Position numbers and translations under genes: made by a program
Notes under the pieces: model-generated
The model's input: the letters and a program-made list of their open reading frames with translations, nothing else
Database searches by the model: none
What the model was told of the DNA's origin: nothing
DNA from: Galerina marginata
Taxonomy: Eukaryota > Basidiomycota > Agaricomycetes > Agaricales > Galerinaceae
DNA length: 64,000 nucleotides
NCBI GenBank assembly: GCA_023014335.1
Contig: JAECYW010000003.1
Location: 2,170,001 to 2,234,000, forward strand
Direction: 5' to 3'
Shown here: positions 1 to 12,935 of the stretch, one piece after another
Numbering within the stretch: the stretch's first letter is position 1
How the letters are laid out: the number at the start of each line of letters is the position of its first letter

Positions 1-1762
1 CGGTCTGCGGATGGTAGGAAGTTGACGGAGCAAGCTGAATTCCTAAGAGGCGATACAGCTCCTTCATGAACTCAGCAATGAACTGGGAGCCGTAGTCAGA
101 GATGACTTTCCAGGGTAGTCCGTGGAGCTTCCAGACATGCTTCAGGAAGAGTTGGGCAGCTCCGGCAGCAGTAATAGTAGTGGTGGTCTCAATGAAGTGA
201 CCCCGCTTACCAGCACTGTCCACAACAACCATGATAGCGTCGTATCCTGCTGAATCCGGAAGCTTGACAATAAAGTCCACACTGATAGTGTGCCAACAGT
301 CGGAGGGGACTGGGAGAGGAACAAGTTCACCAGATGGTAGACATTGTTGGACCTTGGTTCGGAGGCACATATTGCAGGTAGCAACGTACCGGCCAATATA
401 TCTTGACATGTTTGGCCACCAATAATTCCGTGAAACCATCTCCAAGGTCTTAAACCATCCAGCGTGCCCAGCAATCCGAGTATCGTGGCAGAGGGAGACA
501 ATGCGCCGGCGGAGATCTGAGTTGAGATCTTGCCTCGGAAGTATAGGAGACCATCGCGTTCGGACCATTCACTAGAGTGAATAGAGCGAGCGGAGGTTTT
601 CCTAAGCACTTGAACTGCCTTTGCCACTGGTTCCTCCTCGATAGGACCTTTGACACCTTTGTGGATATCACGGAGGATATCAACCTCAGCACCCACAACC
701 TCAACTGCCTCTAGAGCACAAATCGCAAAGAGCTTTGGAGTCAGAAGAGTGATATTGGAATTATCCTCTGATCCAGTGCCATGATCTGCTCTTCGAGATA
801 GTGCGTCCGGCTTTCCCATAGTCCGGCCTAGTTTGTGGTGCATAAGAAAATCAAACCGGGCAAGGACCAAGGACCAGCGAGCTTGACGGCAGTTGAGCTG
901 TTTTGCAGTCATGAAATACTCCAAGTTCTTATGATCCGTCCAGATCTCGAACTGGTGTTCTGCGCCTTCAAGGAAATGCCTCCACTCTTGTAAAGAGCAG
1001 ATGATAGCAAGCATTTCCTTGTCGTGAATTTCATAGTTCCGCTTGACAGGGGACAGGGACTTGGAGTAGAACGCGACAGGGTGCCACTTGTCATCATCCG
1101 GGGAGACCTGAGACAGCACAGCTCCAGTTGCAAAATCAGAGCTGTCGGCCTCAACGCGGAATGAACGGGTGGAGTCAGGGGACATGACAACTGGGGAAGA
1201 GGTAACAGACTGCTTGAGCTTATCGAAGGCAGCCTGCTGATCCGTTCCCCAAGACCATTTCACGTCATTCTTTGTAAGGTCAAAGAGCGGGCGTGCATGT
1301 TCAGAGAAGTCATGGATGAACCTTCAATAGAAATTGGTAAAGCCCAGGAAGGACTGTACTTCTTTCTTATTCTTGGGTTCTGGCCATTCCGCAACTCCTG
1401 CCACCTTGACTAGGTCGATAGCCATAGAGTTATGAGAAATGATAACTCCAAGGTACTCCACTGTGGTCTGTTCGAACTCGCATTTATCTGGCCAGAGGTA
1501 GAGCTTGTGCTTTTCCAGGAGCTCAAGTACTCTTCGAGTGACCTTCCGGTGTTCTTCCAGTGTTTCCGTAAAGATGAGGATGTTGTCGAGGTACACGACT
1601 ACAACACCTTCTGAGATTAAATCCTCAAAGATGTCGTTCATCATCGTCTGGAACGTGGCAGGACTATTGGTGAGCCCAAAGAACATAACGAGCGGTTCAA
1701 ATAATCCATGGTTGGTCCGAAAAGCAGCCTTCCACTCATCTCCTTCCTTCATCCGGACATTA
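1..1762 (-). pseudogene. Ty3/Gypsy Pol, RT C-terminus, RNase H and integrase part
   Basis: This is the downstream part of a Tf2-like Gypsy polyprotein and it runs off the window start. Reading leftward it shows the end of reverse transcriptase (FFGLTNSPATFQ, then a YLDN box), the RT thumb ending SFLGFTNFY, RNase H (EADSSDFATGAVLSQ, DHKNLEYF), an HHCC zinc-binding integrase N-terminus and the first integrase Asp residues. Damage is clear: a TGA replaces an expected Arg codon at 1324-1326, the second Asp of the RT YxDD box is Asn (codon 1582-1584), and RNase H and integrase lie in different frames because of a short indel near 524. The same indel is in the inverted copy at 17.7 kb. The element was mobilised by copy-and-paste reverse transcription; this copy cannot make active Pol. 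Confidence 0.9.
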
Positions 1763-2140
1763 TTACAAGTTCTTACGTAGTAAAAGAACTTGTTTTCTAC
1801 ACTTGATAGCAGAAGAAAATGGTTTCTAACGCAATGGTTGGAAATTCTCCCACTGCTATAGTGACCCTGCATGGTTTCTGTATCTCAGCCATTACTGGGC
1901 CAATTTTTATGATCTTGGTATCAAAAAATTCGTAAAAATCAGGGCCTTAGGCTTGTTAGATCCGCCTCATTTTTCTGCTTTTTTTGAGTATAAGATCATC
2001 CCAATCGGTTCAGATTTGAGCGTACTACATATTATTTACATATTTAATATGTATTTATTTAATAACAGTGTCTTCAGGCACTGCCTCACCCCAAAGTAAG
2101 AACTTGTTTTTGCCATGCGCAGCAATGGCCTCTGACCAAG
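1763..2140 (+). mobile_element. Short Helitron-like non-autonomous element
   Basis: A 378-bp unit begins TTACAAGTTC with the 5' hairpin and ends in the GCCATGCGCAGCAATGGC hairpin followed by CTCTGACCAAG. The 5' hairpin flank is a variant in which the usual GCCTGC..GCAGGC palindrome is replaced by TACACTTGATAGCAG. It interrupts the Gypsy reverse transcriptase. Joining the flanks (..GGACATTA and TTAAAACC..) gives back continuous coding sequence with no target duplication; the host base after CAAG is T. Confidence 0.85.
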
Positions 2141-3017
2141 TTAAAACCCCAGCGGACATCAAGCTTGGTGAAGTACTTTGCACCTCGGAGTTTATTGATC
2201 AACTCCAAAATGAGTGGAAGTGGGTACTTATTTTTCACCGTCATAGCATTGAGTGCGCGGTAGTCCTGGACTTGGTCAGAGGCCATTGCTGCGCATGGCA
2301 AAAACAAGTTCTTACTTTCAAGATGAGTAATAAATAAAGGATAAATAAGTAAATAATGCATAGTCCGGTCAAATCTGAACCGATTGGGATGATCTTATAC
2401 TAAAAAAAAGCAGAAAAATGAGGCGGATCTAACAAGCCTAAAATCTGGCCCTGATTTTTAGGATTTTTTTGATACCAAGATCATAAAAATTGGCCCAGTA
2501 ATGGCTGAGATACAGAAACCATGCAGGGTCACTATAGCAGTGGGAGAATTTCCATTGGTTTTGTTAGGAACCATTTCTGCCTGCTATGCAGGCCGGAAAA
2601 CAAGTTCTTTTACTATGTAAGAACTTGTAACAAGGCGGAGAGAGCCATCCTTCTTCTTGATAAAGAAGACGGGAGATGTCATGGGGGACTTGGAAGGACG
2701 GATGCGACCCGAATCCAGGTTTTCCTTGATGAAAGCGTCAAGTTCCTTCTGCTCTGAGACCGCGAGCGCGTAGACCTTGCAGCTGCGCGGTGTGGCATCA
2801 GCTATAAGTTTGACCGCATGGTCCCAGGGCTTGTGCTCAGGAAGGTTATCAAATGACTCTTTGGAAAACACCAAATGGAAGTCCTTGAGGTGCTCAGGAA
2901 CATGCTTATCAAAATCAGTGGGCTCAGAGTTCTTCTTGAAGGCTTCCGCAAGGCGCTGGGAAATAGTTGAACCAGCGCAGATGTGCTCTGCTTCTGGTAG
3001 AAGCCCAGTAGCAAAGA
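2141..3017 (-). pseudogene. Ty3/Gypsy Pol, N-terminal RT part
   Basis: This is the upstream part of the same Gypsy polyprotein, split by the short element at 2271-2630. It contains the connection before reverse transcriptase (DFHLVFSKESFDNLPEHKPWDH), the RT start (SGRIRPSKSPMTSPVFFIKKKDGSLR) and, beyond the insertion, VQDYRALN and [10 protein letters not shown]. Its 5' limit at 3017 is the point where Helitron-1 ends in it, so gag, protease and the 5' LTR are not present here. Family assignment is secure from the ordered motifs; the fragment is non-functional. Confidence 0.88.
2271..2630 (-). mobile_element. Short Helitron-like non-autonomous element
   Basis: A 360-bp unit in minus orientation: plus-strand start CTTGGTCAGAGG with the GCCATTGCTGCGCATGGC hairpin, end GAACTTGTAA. 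It splits the RT motif LRLVQDYR; flanks GTAGTCCTGGA and CAAGGCGG rejoin exactly in frame, so the insertion was clean and without target duplication. Confidence 0.85.
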
Positions 3018-3208
3018 CTTGCTGGAGTGGGCCATTGCTTTGCATGGCATGTATTCGTCCTTTTTTTGATAAGTTCAATTATAAAATTGCCATGCTCATG
3101 TGCACCTATTATTATCTATACAATATAAATTTTATTTGTTTTCTATTAAATAAATAATATCATAATAAAATTATACCACCCACCCACCCATTATTTTAAT
3201 ATATTTAA
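3018..3208 (-). other. Helitron-1 3' end and untranslated tail
   Basis: About 190 bp of AT-rich noncoding DNA separate the Helitron-1 stop codon from its terminal hairpin. The terminus is the GCCATGC..GCAATGGC stem-loop, 9 nt, then CAAG. Compared with the short family it lacks the subterminal AAGAACTTG, so Helitron-1 is a more distant relative of the short elements than Helitron-2. Confidence 0.7.
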
Positions 3209-4919
3209 TTAAGCATATACAGCAAGTACAAGGTTTTTATCTTGGCATATTTTCAAATCATTACTAGTCATATTCAATAAATTTCCATCTTCAATTGATC
3301 TTTTTCCTGTTTCAATTCCATCATGATACCAAACTTTTCCTTGTGAAGAAATAATTCTAGAACAAAAATGATTTTCTCCATGATATACAACTCCTCTAAG
3401 TGACAGAATATTTGTCTGTCCATTAATATTTAATTTAAGAGTATGACTTGTTTCAATATTACTGAAAGGATATTCCAAAATCACTAATTTAGGCTTTTCT
3501 TTATACTGAAGTTCATATCCAAGCTTGCTAAAACATTCATTGCATCTTTCAGTAGATGGTTCTTTTAACTTTCTAGACCATTTTTCTGTAGATGAAACTT
3601 TGTAATTTCCAATATCAAAGATATATCCAAGTTGATCTAAATATTCTATTCCAGTATAATCACATTGACTGCAGGAAATTTGAGAAATTGCATTTTCATC
3701 ATTGGACTTTAACAATTCAAATGCAAGTTCAGCCACACTGGCATTATTTTTGCCCATTGGAAATTTTTCTGAGCTGATATTATTTAAAGTTTGTCTAAGA
3801 TTATTTCTAACATCTTCCAAAGACTTACTACCTTCAAAAACTTGTTTAAATCCACTAGCTAAATTCTTTATATAAGTTTCATTAATAGATTCAAAGTTTT
3901 CTGTCCATTCATCTGGATTTTCTTTTCAAATATTATATAAAATGACAAGTAAACTATCATATGAGCAACTGTAATTTTTGCTATCCCATTTTAACCCAAT
4001 AGGACCACTAATACTTGAAGTTGTTATATTATTTTTGACTTTTTTATTATTTTCCATATCAGAATCATCATGCTTTCTTTTTAGAGCTTGACTGCCTTTA
4101 GCAGGAACAAATGAATTTGCAGTAGCTGATTTAGCTGTATTTTTTTTGTTTTTAGATTTAAGAATTTGCCAAGGACTGTCTGTGACTATAGGCAATAAAT
4201 TCATTGGGTCTCTAGCAGACCATTTAAGTGCCAAATCAACATTTTCAGGTACATAGTGTTCACCTTTCCACTGTTGATATTGTCTAATCAAAACATTTCT
4301 GGTGTTTCCCTGAATTGCAGTGGGCAAAGCTTGTTCATATCTAAGTTTTGTAATATCATCAAGAATTTCATGCTCTCTAAATTCCTGTCTAAGATATCCT
4401 GAACATCCTCTAGTAATAACACTTGGTTCAAAGCCTTGCATAATTATTGTTCCTGCAGCACTTGCACTTCTAGATAGACAAGTATAATATGACATATGTG
4501 AAAAGCAGCTATTTAAATGGACCACATTAAAAGGTCTGGTCTTTCCTTGACTTGCATAGTCAGTCATTGCAAAATTAGGCAATACCCATACTTGTTGGCA
4601 CTCAACACTTTCTTTTAAATCACTAGGAAATGTACAAGTAATAGTTTTGGTATTTTTAACCAAAGGAACCACATTTTCAGGCAATCCAGGTATTTTAATC
4701 TTTTTAGCAGGTTTTATAAGTTTAACAAACAATGTATCAAGAACTTTTTTTCCATGTGGACCAGTCTCAGCTTGCCAGCCAACTACAGTTCCTTCTTGGC
4801 CTTTAGTTATACATAATTCAGTAGCATCATTATTTCTAATCATAACTGGCATTCCAAGACATAAAGATAATTTTCCAGCAAAGTTTTCAGTAGCTCCATG
4901 TCTAAGTTTCCAAATTTCA

Positions 4920-7457
4920 CTTGGTCAGAGGCCATTGCTGCGCATGGCAAAAACAAGTTCTTACTTTGGGGGTGAGGCAGTACCTAGAGAAATGTTATTA
5001 CATAAATACATGTTAATAATACATAAATACATGTTAATCAGTAAATAATATGTAGTCCGCTCAAATCTGAACCAATTAGGATGATCTTATACTCAAAAAA
5101 AGCAGAAAGATGAGGCGGATCTAACAAGCCTAAAATCAACTGGTCACGTGACTAGGAAGGCCCTGATTTTTACGATTTTTTTGATACCAAGATTATGAAA
5201 ATTGGCCCAGTAATGGCTGAGACTTGGTCAGAGGCCATTGCTGCGCATGGCAAAAACAAGTTCTTACTTTGTGGGTGCGTGTTACGACATAAATATATGT
5301 TAAATAAGTAAATAATGCATAGTCCGCTCAAATCTGAACCGATTGGGATAATCTTATACTCAAAAAAAGCAGAAAAATGAGGCGGTTCTAACAAGCCTAA
5401 AATCTGGCCCTGATTTTTAGGATTTTTTTGATACCAAGATCATCAAAATTGGCCCAGTAATGGCTGAGATACAGAAACCATGCAAGGTCACTGTATGAGT
5501 GGGAGAATTTCGAACCATTGCGTTAGGAATGTTTTCTGCCTGCTATGCAGGCCGGAAAACAAGTTCTTTTACTACGTAAGAACTTGTAACAAGATTAATT
5601 ATTAGACTACAATAAGAAACTTGTAACAAGATTAATTTATACGTCACTTAGTTTTTATCGGATTGCCTTGAAACAAAGTGTGTAATTATTAGAAAAATCA
5701 GGGCTAAAAGATGGTGTCACATGCGTATTGTCACATCTTGATGTGACATACCAAATGCGGAATATTGTTGAAAACACAGTAAATAAGCTATATTGAGAGA
5801 TTTTAAAGGCATTAAAATGAAATAAAAATACTGATAATGTTTTTTTTTACCTAAGAGATGGTCTGTGCACACATATCACATGACATATGCCTGAGAATAT
5901 TTTGGTCTAACTTGGTGCATCAACTGATTCCAAGGCAATTGCACAATGTCCTGCTGTGAGTTTGATTATGTAAGCATCTAGAACATTATATTCAAGTTAT
6001 TTGGTCATGTTTTTCAATGTTTGGTGTGCCTTTTATGGGTTGTCCAGTCAGTTTAACACCAATTTTCGGATTTTCACCAAGTTGAGCTGGCTGTTTGCCA
6101 GATTTGACACCATGACATCATTGCAAAACATATGTAAATAATTGTACATTATTCTAGATTGGTCTGGGTAACACATTTTAGCCTATCTAGCTCACTGAAA
6201 TCCATTTCAAGTGTAAATTAACACAAATTTGCGCTTTTTGGGTCGTGTGAGCAGGTCACATGACCTAATTGACCCTGGATACACATGCCACATGAAAGCC
6301 CTGATTTTTACATTTTTTTTGATACCAAGATCATCAAAATTGGCCCAGTAATGGCTGAGATACAGAAACCATGCAGGGTCACTGTATGAGTGGGAGAATT
6401 TCGAACCATTGCGTTAGGAATGTTTTCTGCCTGCTATGCAGGCCGGAAAACAAGTTCTTTTACTACGTAAGAACTTGTAATACAGAAATCATGCAGGGTC
6501 ACTATAGCAGTGGGAGAATTTCCATTGGTTTTGTTAGGAACCATTTCTGCCTGCTATGCAGGCCGGAAAACAAGTTCTTTTACTACGTAAGAACTTGTAA
6601 CAAGATTAATTCATGCGTCGCTTAGTTTTTATTGGATTGCCTTGAAACAAGATGTGTAATTATCAGAAAAATCAGGGCTATCAAATGATGTCACATATGT
6701 TTTGTCACATTGTTATGTGACTTACTAAATGCGGAATATTGTTTGAAATACACAGTAAATAAGCCATTTTAAGAGATTTTAAAGGCATTAAAATAAAATA
6801 AAAATACTAATGATGTTTTTTTTTACCTAAGAGATGGTCTGTGCACACATATCACATGACATATGCCTGAGAATATTTTGGTCTAACTTGGTGCATCAAC
6901 TGATTCCAAGGCAATTGCACAATGTCCTGCTGTGAGTTTGATTATGTAAGCATCTAGAACATTATATTCAAGTTATTTGGTCATGTTTTGCAATGTTTGG
7001 TGTGTCTTTTATGGTCTATCCAGTCAGTTTAACACTGATTTTGCGATTTTCACCAAGTTGAGCTGGCTGTTTGCCAGATTTGGACACCATGACATTACTG
7101 CAAAACATATATAAATATTTGTACATTATTCTAGATTTGTCTGGGCAACACATTTTAGCATATTTAGCCCACTGAAATCTGTTTCAAGTGGAAATTCAAA
7201 CAAATTTGCGCTTTTTGGGTCGTGTGAGCAGATCACATGACCTAATTGTCCCTGAATACCCATGCCACATGAAAGCCCTGATTTTTATGATTTTTTTGAT
7301 ACCAAGATCATGAAAATTGGCCCAGTAACGGCTGAGATACAGAAATCATGCAGGGTCACTATAGCAGTGGGAGAATTTCCATTGGTTTTGTTAGGAACCA
7401 TTTCTGCCTACTATGCAGGCCGGAAAACAAGTTCTTTTACTACGTAAGAACTTGTAA
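4920..7457 (-). mobile_element. Helitron-like array inserted in Helitron-1 gene
   Basis: The outer element starts at 4920 (CTTGGTCAG), is interrupted at 5222/6481 by a nested copy, reaches one 5' hairpin at 6600, and continues through a second, long unit to a second 5' hairpin at 7457. The flanks TTTCA and TGTTGATC rejoin to give the uninterrupted helicase frame, so this was a clean insertion before T. A decayed CACGTG palindrome lies near 5140-5157. Confidence 0.85.
5223..6480 (-). mobile_element. Nested Helitron-like element (short plus long unit)
   Basis: It is inserted in the outer element between GGCTGAGA and TACAGAAA, a sequence that is continuous in all other copies. It consists of a short unit (5223-5589) followed by a long unit (5590-6480); each ends with the palindrome GCCTGCTATGCAGGC and the CAAGTTCTT/AAGAACTTG hairpin. 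There is no target duplication. Confidence 0.85.
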
Positions 7458-10400
7458 TGTTGATCATCAAATTCAATCTCATTAGACTTGTGTTTTAATT
7501 TGGCTGCAGATTTAGATTTTCCCCACTTAGATTTAGAAGCTGGATCTTTTTCCTTTCCCCACTTATCAATAGAATAAAAGTGAGTCAATTTTTGACCAGT
7601 TTCATCTGCAAATCTTTGAGACCCAAGAGAATTTATTTCATCCTTCTGAGTATGTCTACCACAAATTACTGCTACATTTCTGAAGTCTTTAGCAGATACT
7701 TTTGGCTGATCAGGTCTTTTTCCAGCTTGAAGTGATCTCAAAAATATAATATCTTCAGATGTGCATTTTCCATATCTCATATTAACAAGTGCAGTTCTTA
7801 AAGCAGCATCTTTAGATGTTTGTTCTTGCTGTCTCATATTCTGTCTTAAAATTACAACTGTAGTAACTTGATGCCATAAAGCTTTTCCAATAGCTGCTTC
7901 TTGGCCACTTAGACTAAGTCCAGAATGTAACTGAGTTCCAACTCCTTGGCTGAATAATGAAGAACCTGCAACTGGAGGTAACTGAGCAAAATCACCAGCA
8001 AATATTATATTTATACCACCAAATGGAAGATCAAATGCATTTAATGCCTTAGATAACTGGGCAGATATTTTATACATATCATTGCAGGATAACATGGACA
8101 CTTCATCAATAAAAATATAATTAACACCTTCAAGTTTTGCTTTAACTTGAGCAATTTTTTTTGCAGTATTTTCACCTGGATTTATTCCAAGAAATGAATG
8201 ATAGGTTGAACCATTAAGTAAAGCAGCTGATGACCCAGTTGGACCAAGAACAATTATTCTATGTGACTCATTCTTGATTTCAAAAAATTCTGTTAATGCT
8301 TTAATAACTTGTGACTTGCCAGTTCCACCCATACCACCAAGATACATTTTTAGCTGTTCAGATTGAAGCTCTACTGAATGATTAGCTATAATTCTAAAGG
8401 CTCTTTCTTGTTCAGAATTAAGTGAGAACTTTTTTATAGTAGAAGCTATTAGTTTTCTATCAGATTTTAACTTGGCTTTATAGCTTTTCTGTAAGTATGA
8501 TTTATCAACAACTTGAACATCATTTTCATTTGGGTCTTGAATATTTTTTCCTGATTTTACTGGAATATTTTTCCCTCTTTCACTTAATATTTTCTGTCTC
8601 TGATCTTCAATACTAGCTTTCCATTTTGAACCTTTTTGTGAAATTGTAGGCTTGACTGGAATTTTAGAAATTTTATTAAGTCCATCAGGTGAATCATCAA
8701 GCCATCCAGCTTCAGTTACTCCAATTCTAGTCTCTTCCATTTCCTGATGTCTAAGTTTACCCAATCTTCCAAGTTTACTGTATTTATTTTCATCAAAATC
8801 TTTATCATCATCAGGTTCATCATCTCCAAAATCAGCTCCTTGAAAATCATTATCATCATTAAGACCATTAATAACATCAGAGTTCATCCACTGAGGAAAT
8901 AAACCACCATCAGCATTTCCTTTTTTAAGTTGAGCAGAATAATCATCTCTAGCATCATTACACTCATATCTAACATTGAAGTGCTTCATATACTGTTTTT
9001 GTTGATCATTAAATTTAAAAATATTAAAGGTTTCATCCCAACTATAGTTTTTATCTTTCAAGTCATTTCCAGATCTCCAAGGCTTGAATAATGTGAGCAT
9101 AGTTGCACAATAATATTCTCTATCATCTCTATCACATCTTGGAAGTGAACCACCTACAAAATTAGGCACAGTATTTTTCTTTCTTTCATCAAACTGGACT
9201 TTATGAGTTTTATAAAGTGGGTGATCTTTCAAAAACAAATGTAGTTTTGAGCCTAACATTTCCTCTTCCTCTTCAACTTCAGATTCAGTATCTTCATCTG
9301 AAACAAGTTCATCAAAGTATTCATCTTCATCTGAATAAATATTAAGTTCATCCTCAGATTCTTCAGTTTCAACTGTAGCTTTGCATTTTTTAGGCTCAGA
9401 TATCTTGGACTTGATATTTTCAGATGATTCATAGTTAAACAAATCAAGCTCATCATCAGATTCAGTTATATTGGATTTTTTAGAAGCTGAAGATTTAATT
9501 CTGGATGCCATTTGGACCCATTCATATAAAGTTTTGTTTTCAAAAATCTTAGGCCTATATATATAATCATGTACTGCTGAGAACCCAATATATTTTCCAT
9601 CTTTGTCTTTTTGAATCACAAGCTTTTCAGGAATTATTTCTTCTAAATTTTCTTCAGATCTCCAAGACTTTAAAACCTCTCCAACATAATTTTTCCAATA
9701 AACAGGAATAAATTTGTGGCTGGTATAGTGGTCAGGATTTCCTAATAAATATAATGCAGCCATTGGACCACCAATTTCTATCTTAGCAGTCAAAGAATTT
9801 ACAGTTTGAGTAATAAGCCGTCTAGCTTTTTCTTTTCTTTCTAATGACCCACCAATCATCTCAGTATTTCTATTAAAGACACTTTTAATAGTATCAAATA
9901 TGCTATAAGTTTTAAGGCCAGGTTTAGTAACATAATCTGAAATATAAGCCACAATTGCCTTAATTGCTATTCCAGAAAGCAAACTTGTTACATCTGAATT
10001 ACATCTCAAAAGATATGTTACTAATGGAGTCAAAGTATTAATCCAAGCTTCATCTTTTTTAATATTTAATGCACCAGTTTTAGGATCAACTTCACTTTGT
10101 TCAAAAAGTTCTCTGGGAAATCTGGCTTTACAATTTCCATGTTTATTAATACAACCAGGTCTATCTTTTTTGGTAGCTTTTTCATCTGACTTAAAACCTC
10201 TACAGGTATGAACATTAGATCTGAATATCAAGTCATCTGTAATATTTTTAAATTTATTCCACCAAGTTTCAAGGTTTTTACACTCAGAACAGTTCTCACT
10301 ATCACAGGATTTGTTTTTACAGATTGGTGGTGGTGGATCAGGTAAAGTCTGGGTTGGATCTTGGTAATCTTTATTCTGAGTTTTTTCAAGTTCAATTTTA

Positions 10401-12935
10401 TGCCCAACTTCTTCCTGAGTTCCAGTCATAAATTCTCCAATATACACACTCTCCAAATATTCAACTATTTTCTTTTGGAATTCTGAAGTTGGATCCATAA
10501 TTTTATCTCTCATTTCCTGAGGTGATAATGCACCTTTTAACCAAAGTAACATATGCATATGTAAAGTCAATCTTCCTTGTTGCTCAACAGTTCCATAATA
10601 TGCATTTGTATTTCCATAAATTCCAGAATGATTTTCTCCAACTCCAAGTATATGTTTAATAAACATTTCACACATAAAATGAAAAAATCTTGCACCAGCT
10701 ACCGGATTATGAGCTATCAATCTAAACCATTCATTTTCATCTCTTAAAAGAGGACTAAATTTTTCTTGAGTATCTGCAAAGTATAAACTTATTGGATGTT
10801 TATTATCAGCTGGAGAAAATGTAATAAACCATGAAGGTGCACCCAAATATGAAATTAAAGACCAGATTTCATTGCGCATATACTTTTTAGTAGTAGTTGA
10901 GCCTTTAACAAATCCTCCAACATGATCTAAGTCTTTAATTAATTGAAAGCAAAGTTTTTCTTCATCAGAATCAGGCTTAACTCTTTCACCATCTTCCATT
11001 TGCTTGATTAAATCTGTAAGAACTCCAATATCAACTTCCATTAGTCTTTTAGAAATCTGATCAAACTTTGGCTTGTCTGCCAGTAAATATCCAGCTATTG
11101 TGCTTTCTTTAATCTGTTCATGATTGAAAGCAATAAGCGGAAAATGTGGATCTGTTTGAAATCTTTTACCATAATACATCAGTAAATGTCTTTTATGGAC
11201 TAAGTCTGAAATATGATTTTTCTGAAGTTTGTTACCAATTCCACCAAGTCCATATGGAAATAACCAGGGCATCATTTGAGGAAAAAGCTGTGGATTATTA
11301 TAGATAGATTGTGGATTTTTTTCATGTCCAACTGCAAGAATCTTTTTATTATCAGTCAGATGTTTAAGAGCAATGGCTTTTAAAGCTTTAAGACTTTTTG
11401 TTGAATATTCTGCACCAGTCAATCCCTGTACTACAAATAGACAAGGTCCATTTTCAGTTCCAGTTTCATCTTCCATATCATTTACAGCAATTGATTCTGG
11501 GTCTCTGTTTGAAGTTGATTCTTTAAAGTCAACTACCACTGGAGGAGTATCTTCTGGATAGGCTTTAAGATTTTCATATGAAATTTCTAAGTCAAAATAA
11601 TCTTTATGATTCAACTTTAACCACTCAAGTGCAGCTGCAACCTTTTTATGATGGACTAAAAGTGGAATTCTTTCAAAGTCTGACTTAGTGGGTTTACATG
11701 GACCAGTATAAATAAATGCTAAGACTTCATCCATTTCTTCAACTGGTGGTGGAAGTATGCTATATATTTTAGGTGTTGGATTTACAAAAGAAATAGCATT
11801 TGCTCTCATTTTATGCATTCCAGATGACACTCTAACTAAACATCTATTATGACAAACTCTAGCCACAAGAAGTTGCTCAGCAAAAGATAGATTTTGAAGT
11901 TCACTAGGTACTTTTCCAATCCATTTTCCATTTGCTAATGCAAATAATGGCATTTTTCCTTTTGAGATTGAATTGTGACATGATTTACAAATACTATCCA
12001 AGTTATTTTCAAGAATAGGTCCATCAATATCATTGAGCAAGTCATTTGAAGTTTGTCTTTCAAGTTGAGTTACTCCAGTCTGGATCAAAACATTCAAATT
12101 GAGTTTAAGTTCTGATAATTTCTGAAGTTCACTAAGTAAAGTCAATTTTCCACATACAGCACATCCACTTTCTTCAAATTTATTTGAAGAAGTATCTTTA
12201 CAGAAATTTAAAGCTATTATATTTTGAAGAGAAGATGATAATGAATTAGGTAGGAACTTTGTTTCTAAATTTTTTTGATATTTTTTGACTGACTCTAAAT
12301 TTAATAGCCTGGAATTATCAGGATTTTTGGCTTGATTTTTTTTCACTGATTCTAAATGAGCAATTTTATAAGTTTCAGTATTTTTTGATTGATATTTTTT
12401 GACTGATTCCAAATTTGACTTGTTAAAACTGTCACCATTTTTTGACTGATTTTTTTTAACTGATTCTAGATGTGACTTCTTGTAACTTTCAGCATTTTTG
12501 GCCTGATATTTTTTTGAAGCTTTAAGTAAACTTTGTTGGTGATTTTTCTTTTTATTGATGTATTGGAATATACAAGCATATTTCTGACAGTCAATACATT
12601 TATGAGAATTGATAATGTTTTGAATCTCCTGACTTTTCATTTTGGAATGAGTTTTCAAATTATGAGCTTTGGCAATTGATTGAAGACTTTCAATACTTAA
12701 ATTTGGAAGAAGAATATCCATGGAAATATTTGGGATTGCAATTAAATCTGATAATTCTAACAAAGTTGAAGATATTTCTGGCTCTGGAACATATTTAAAA
12801 AACTGATAGGTATAGTCTGACTGCACTTGATTTGAGTATGAACAAAGATCATTATATTGGAGCTCATGTGATGGTCCACCACCTGAAACTCTAATTTTTG
12901 TGATTTCTCTGGAATTTGTATCTTCTACTTGTGCT

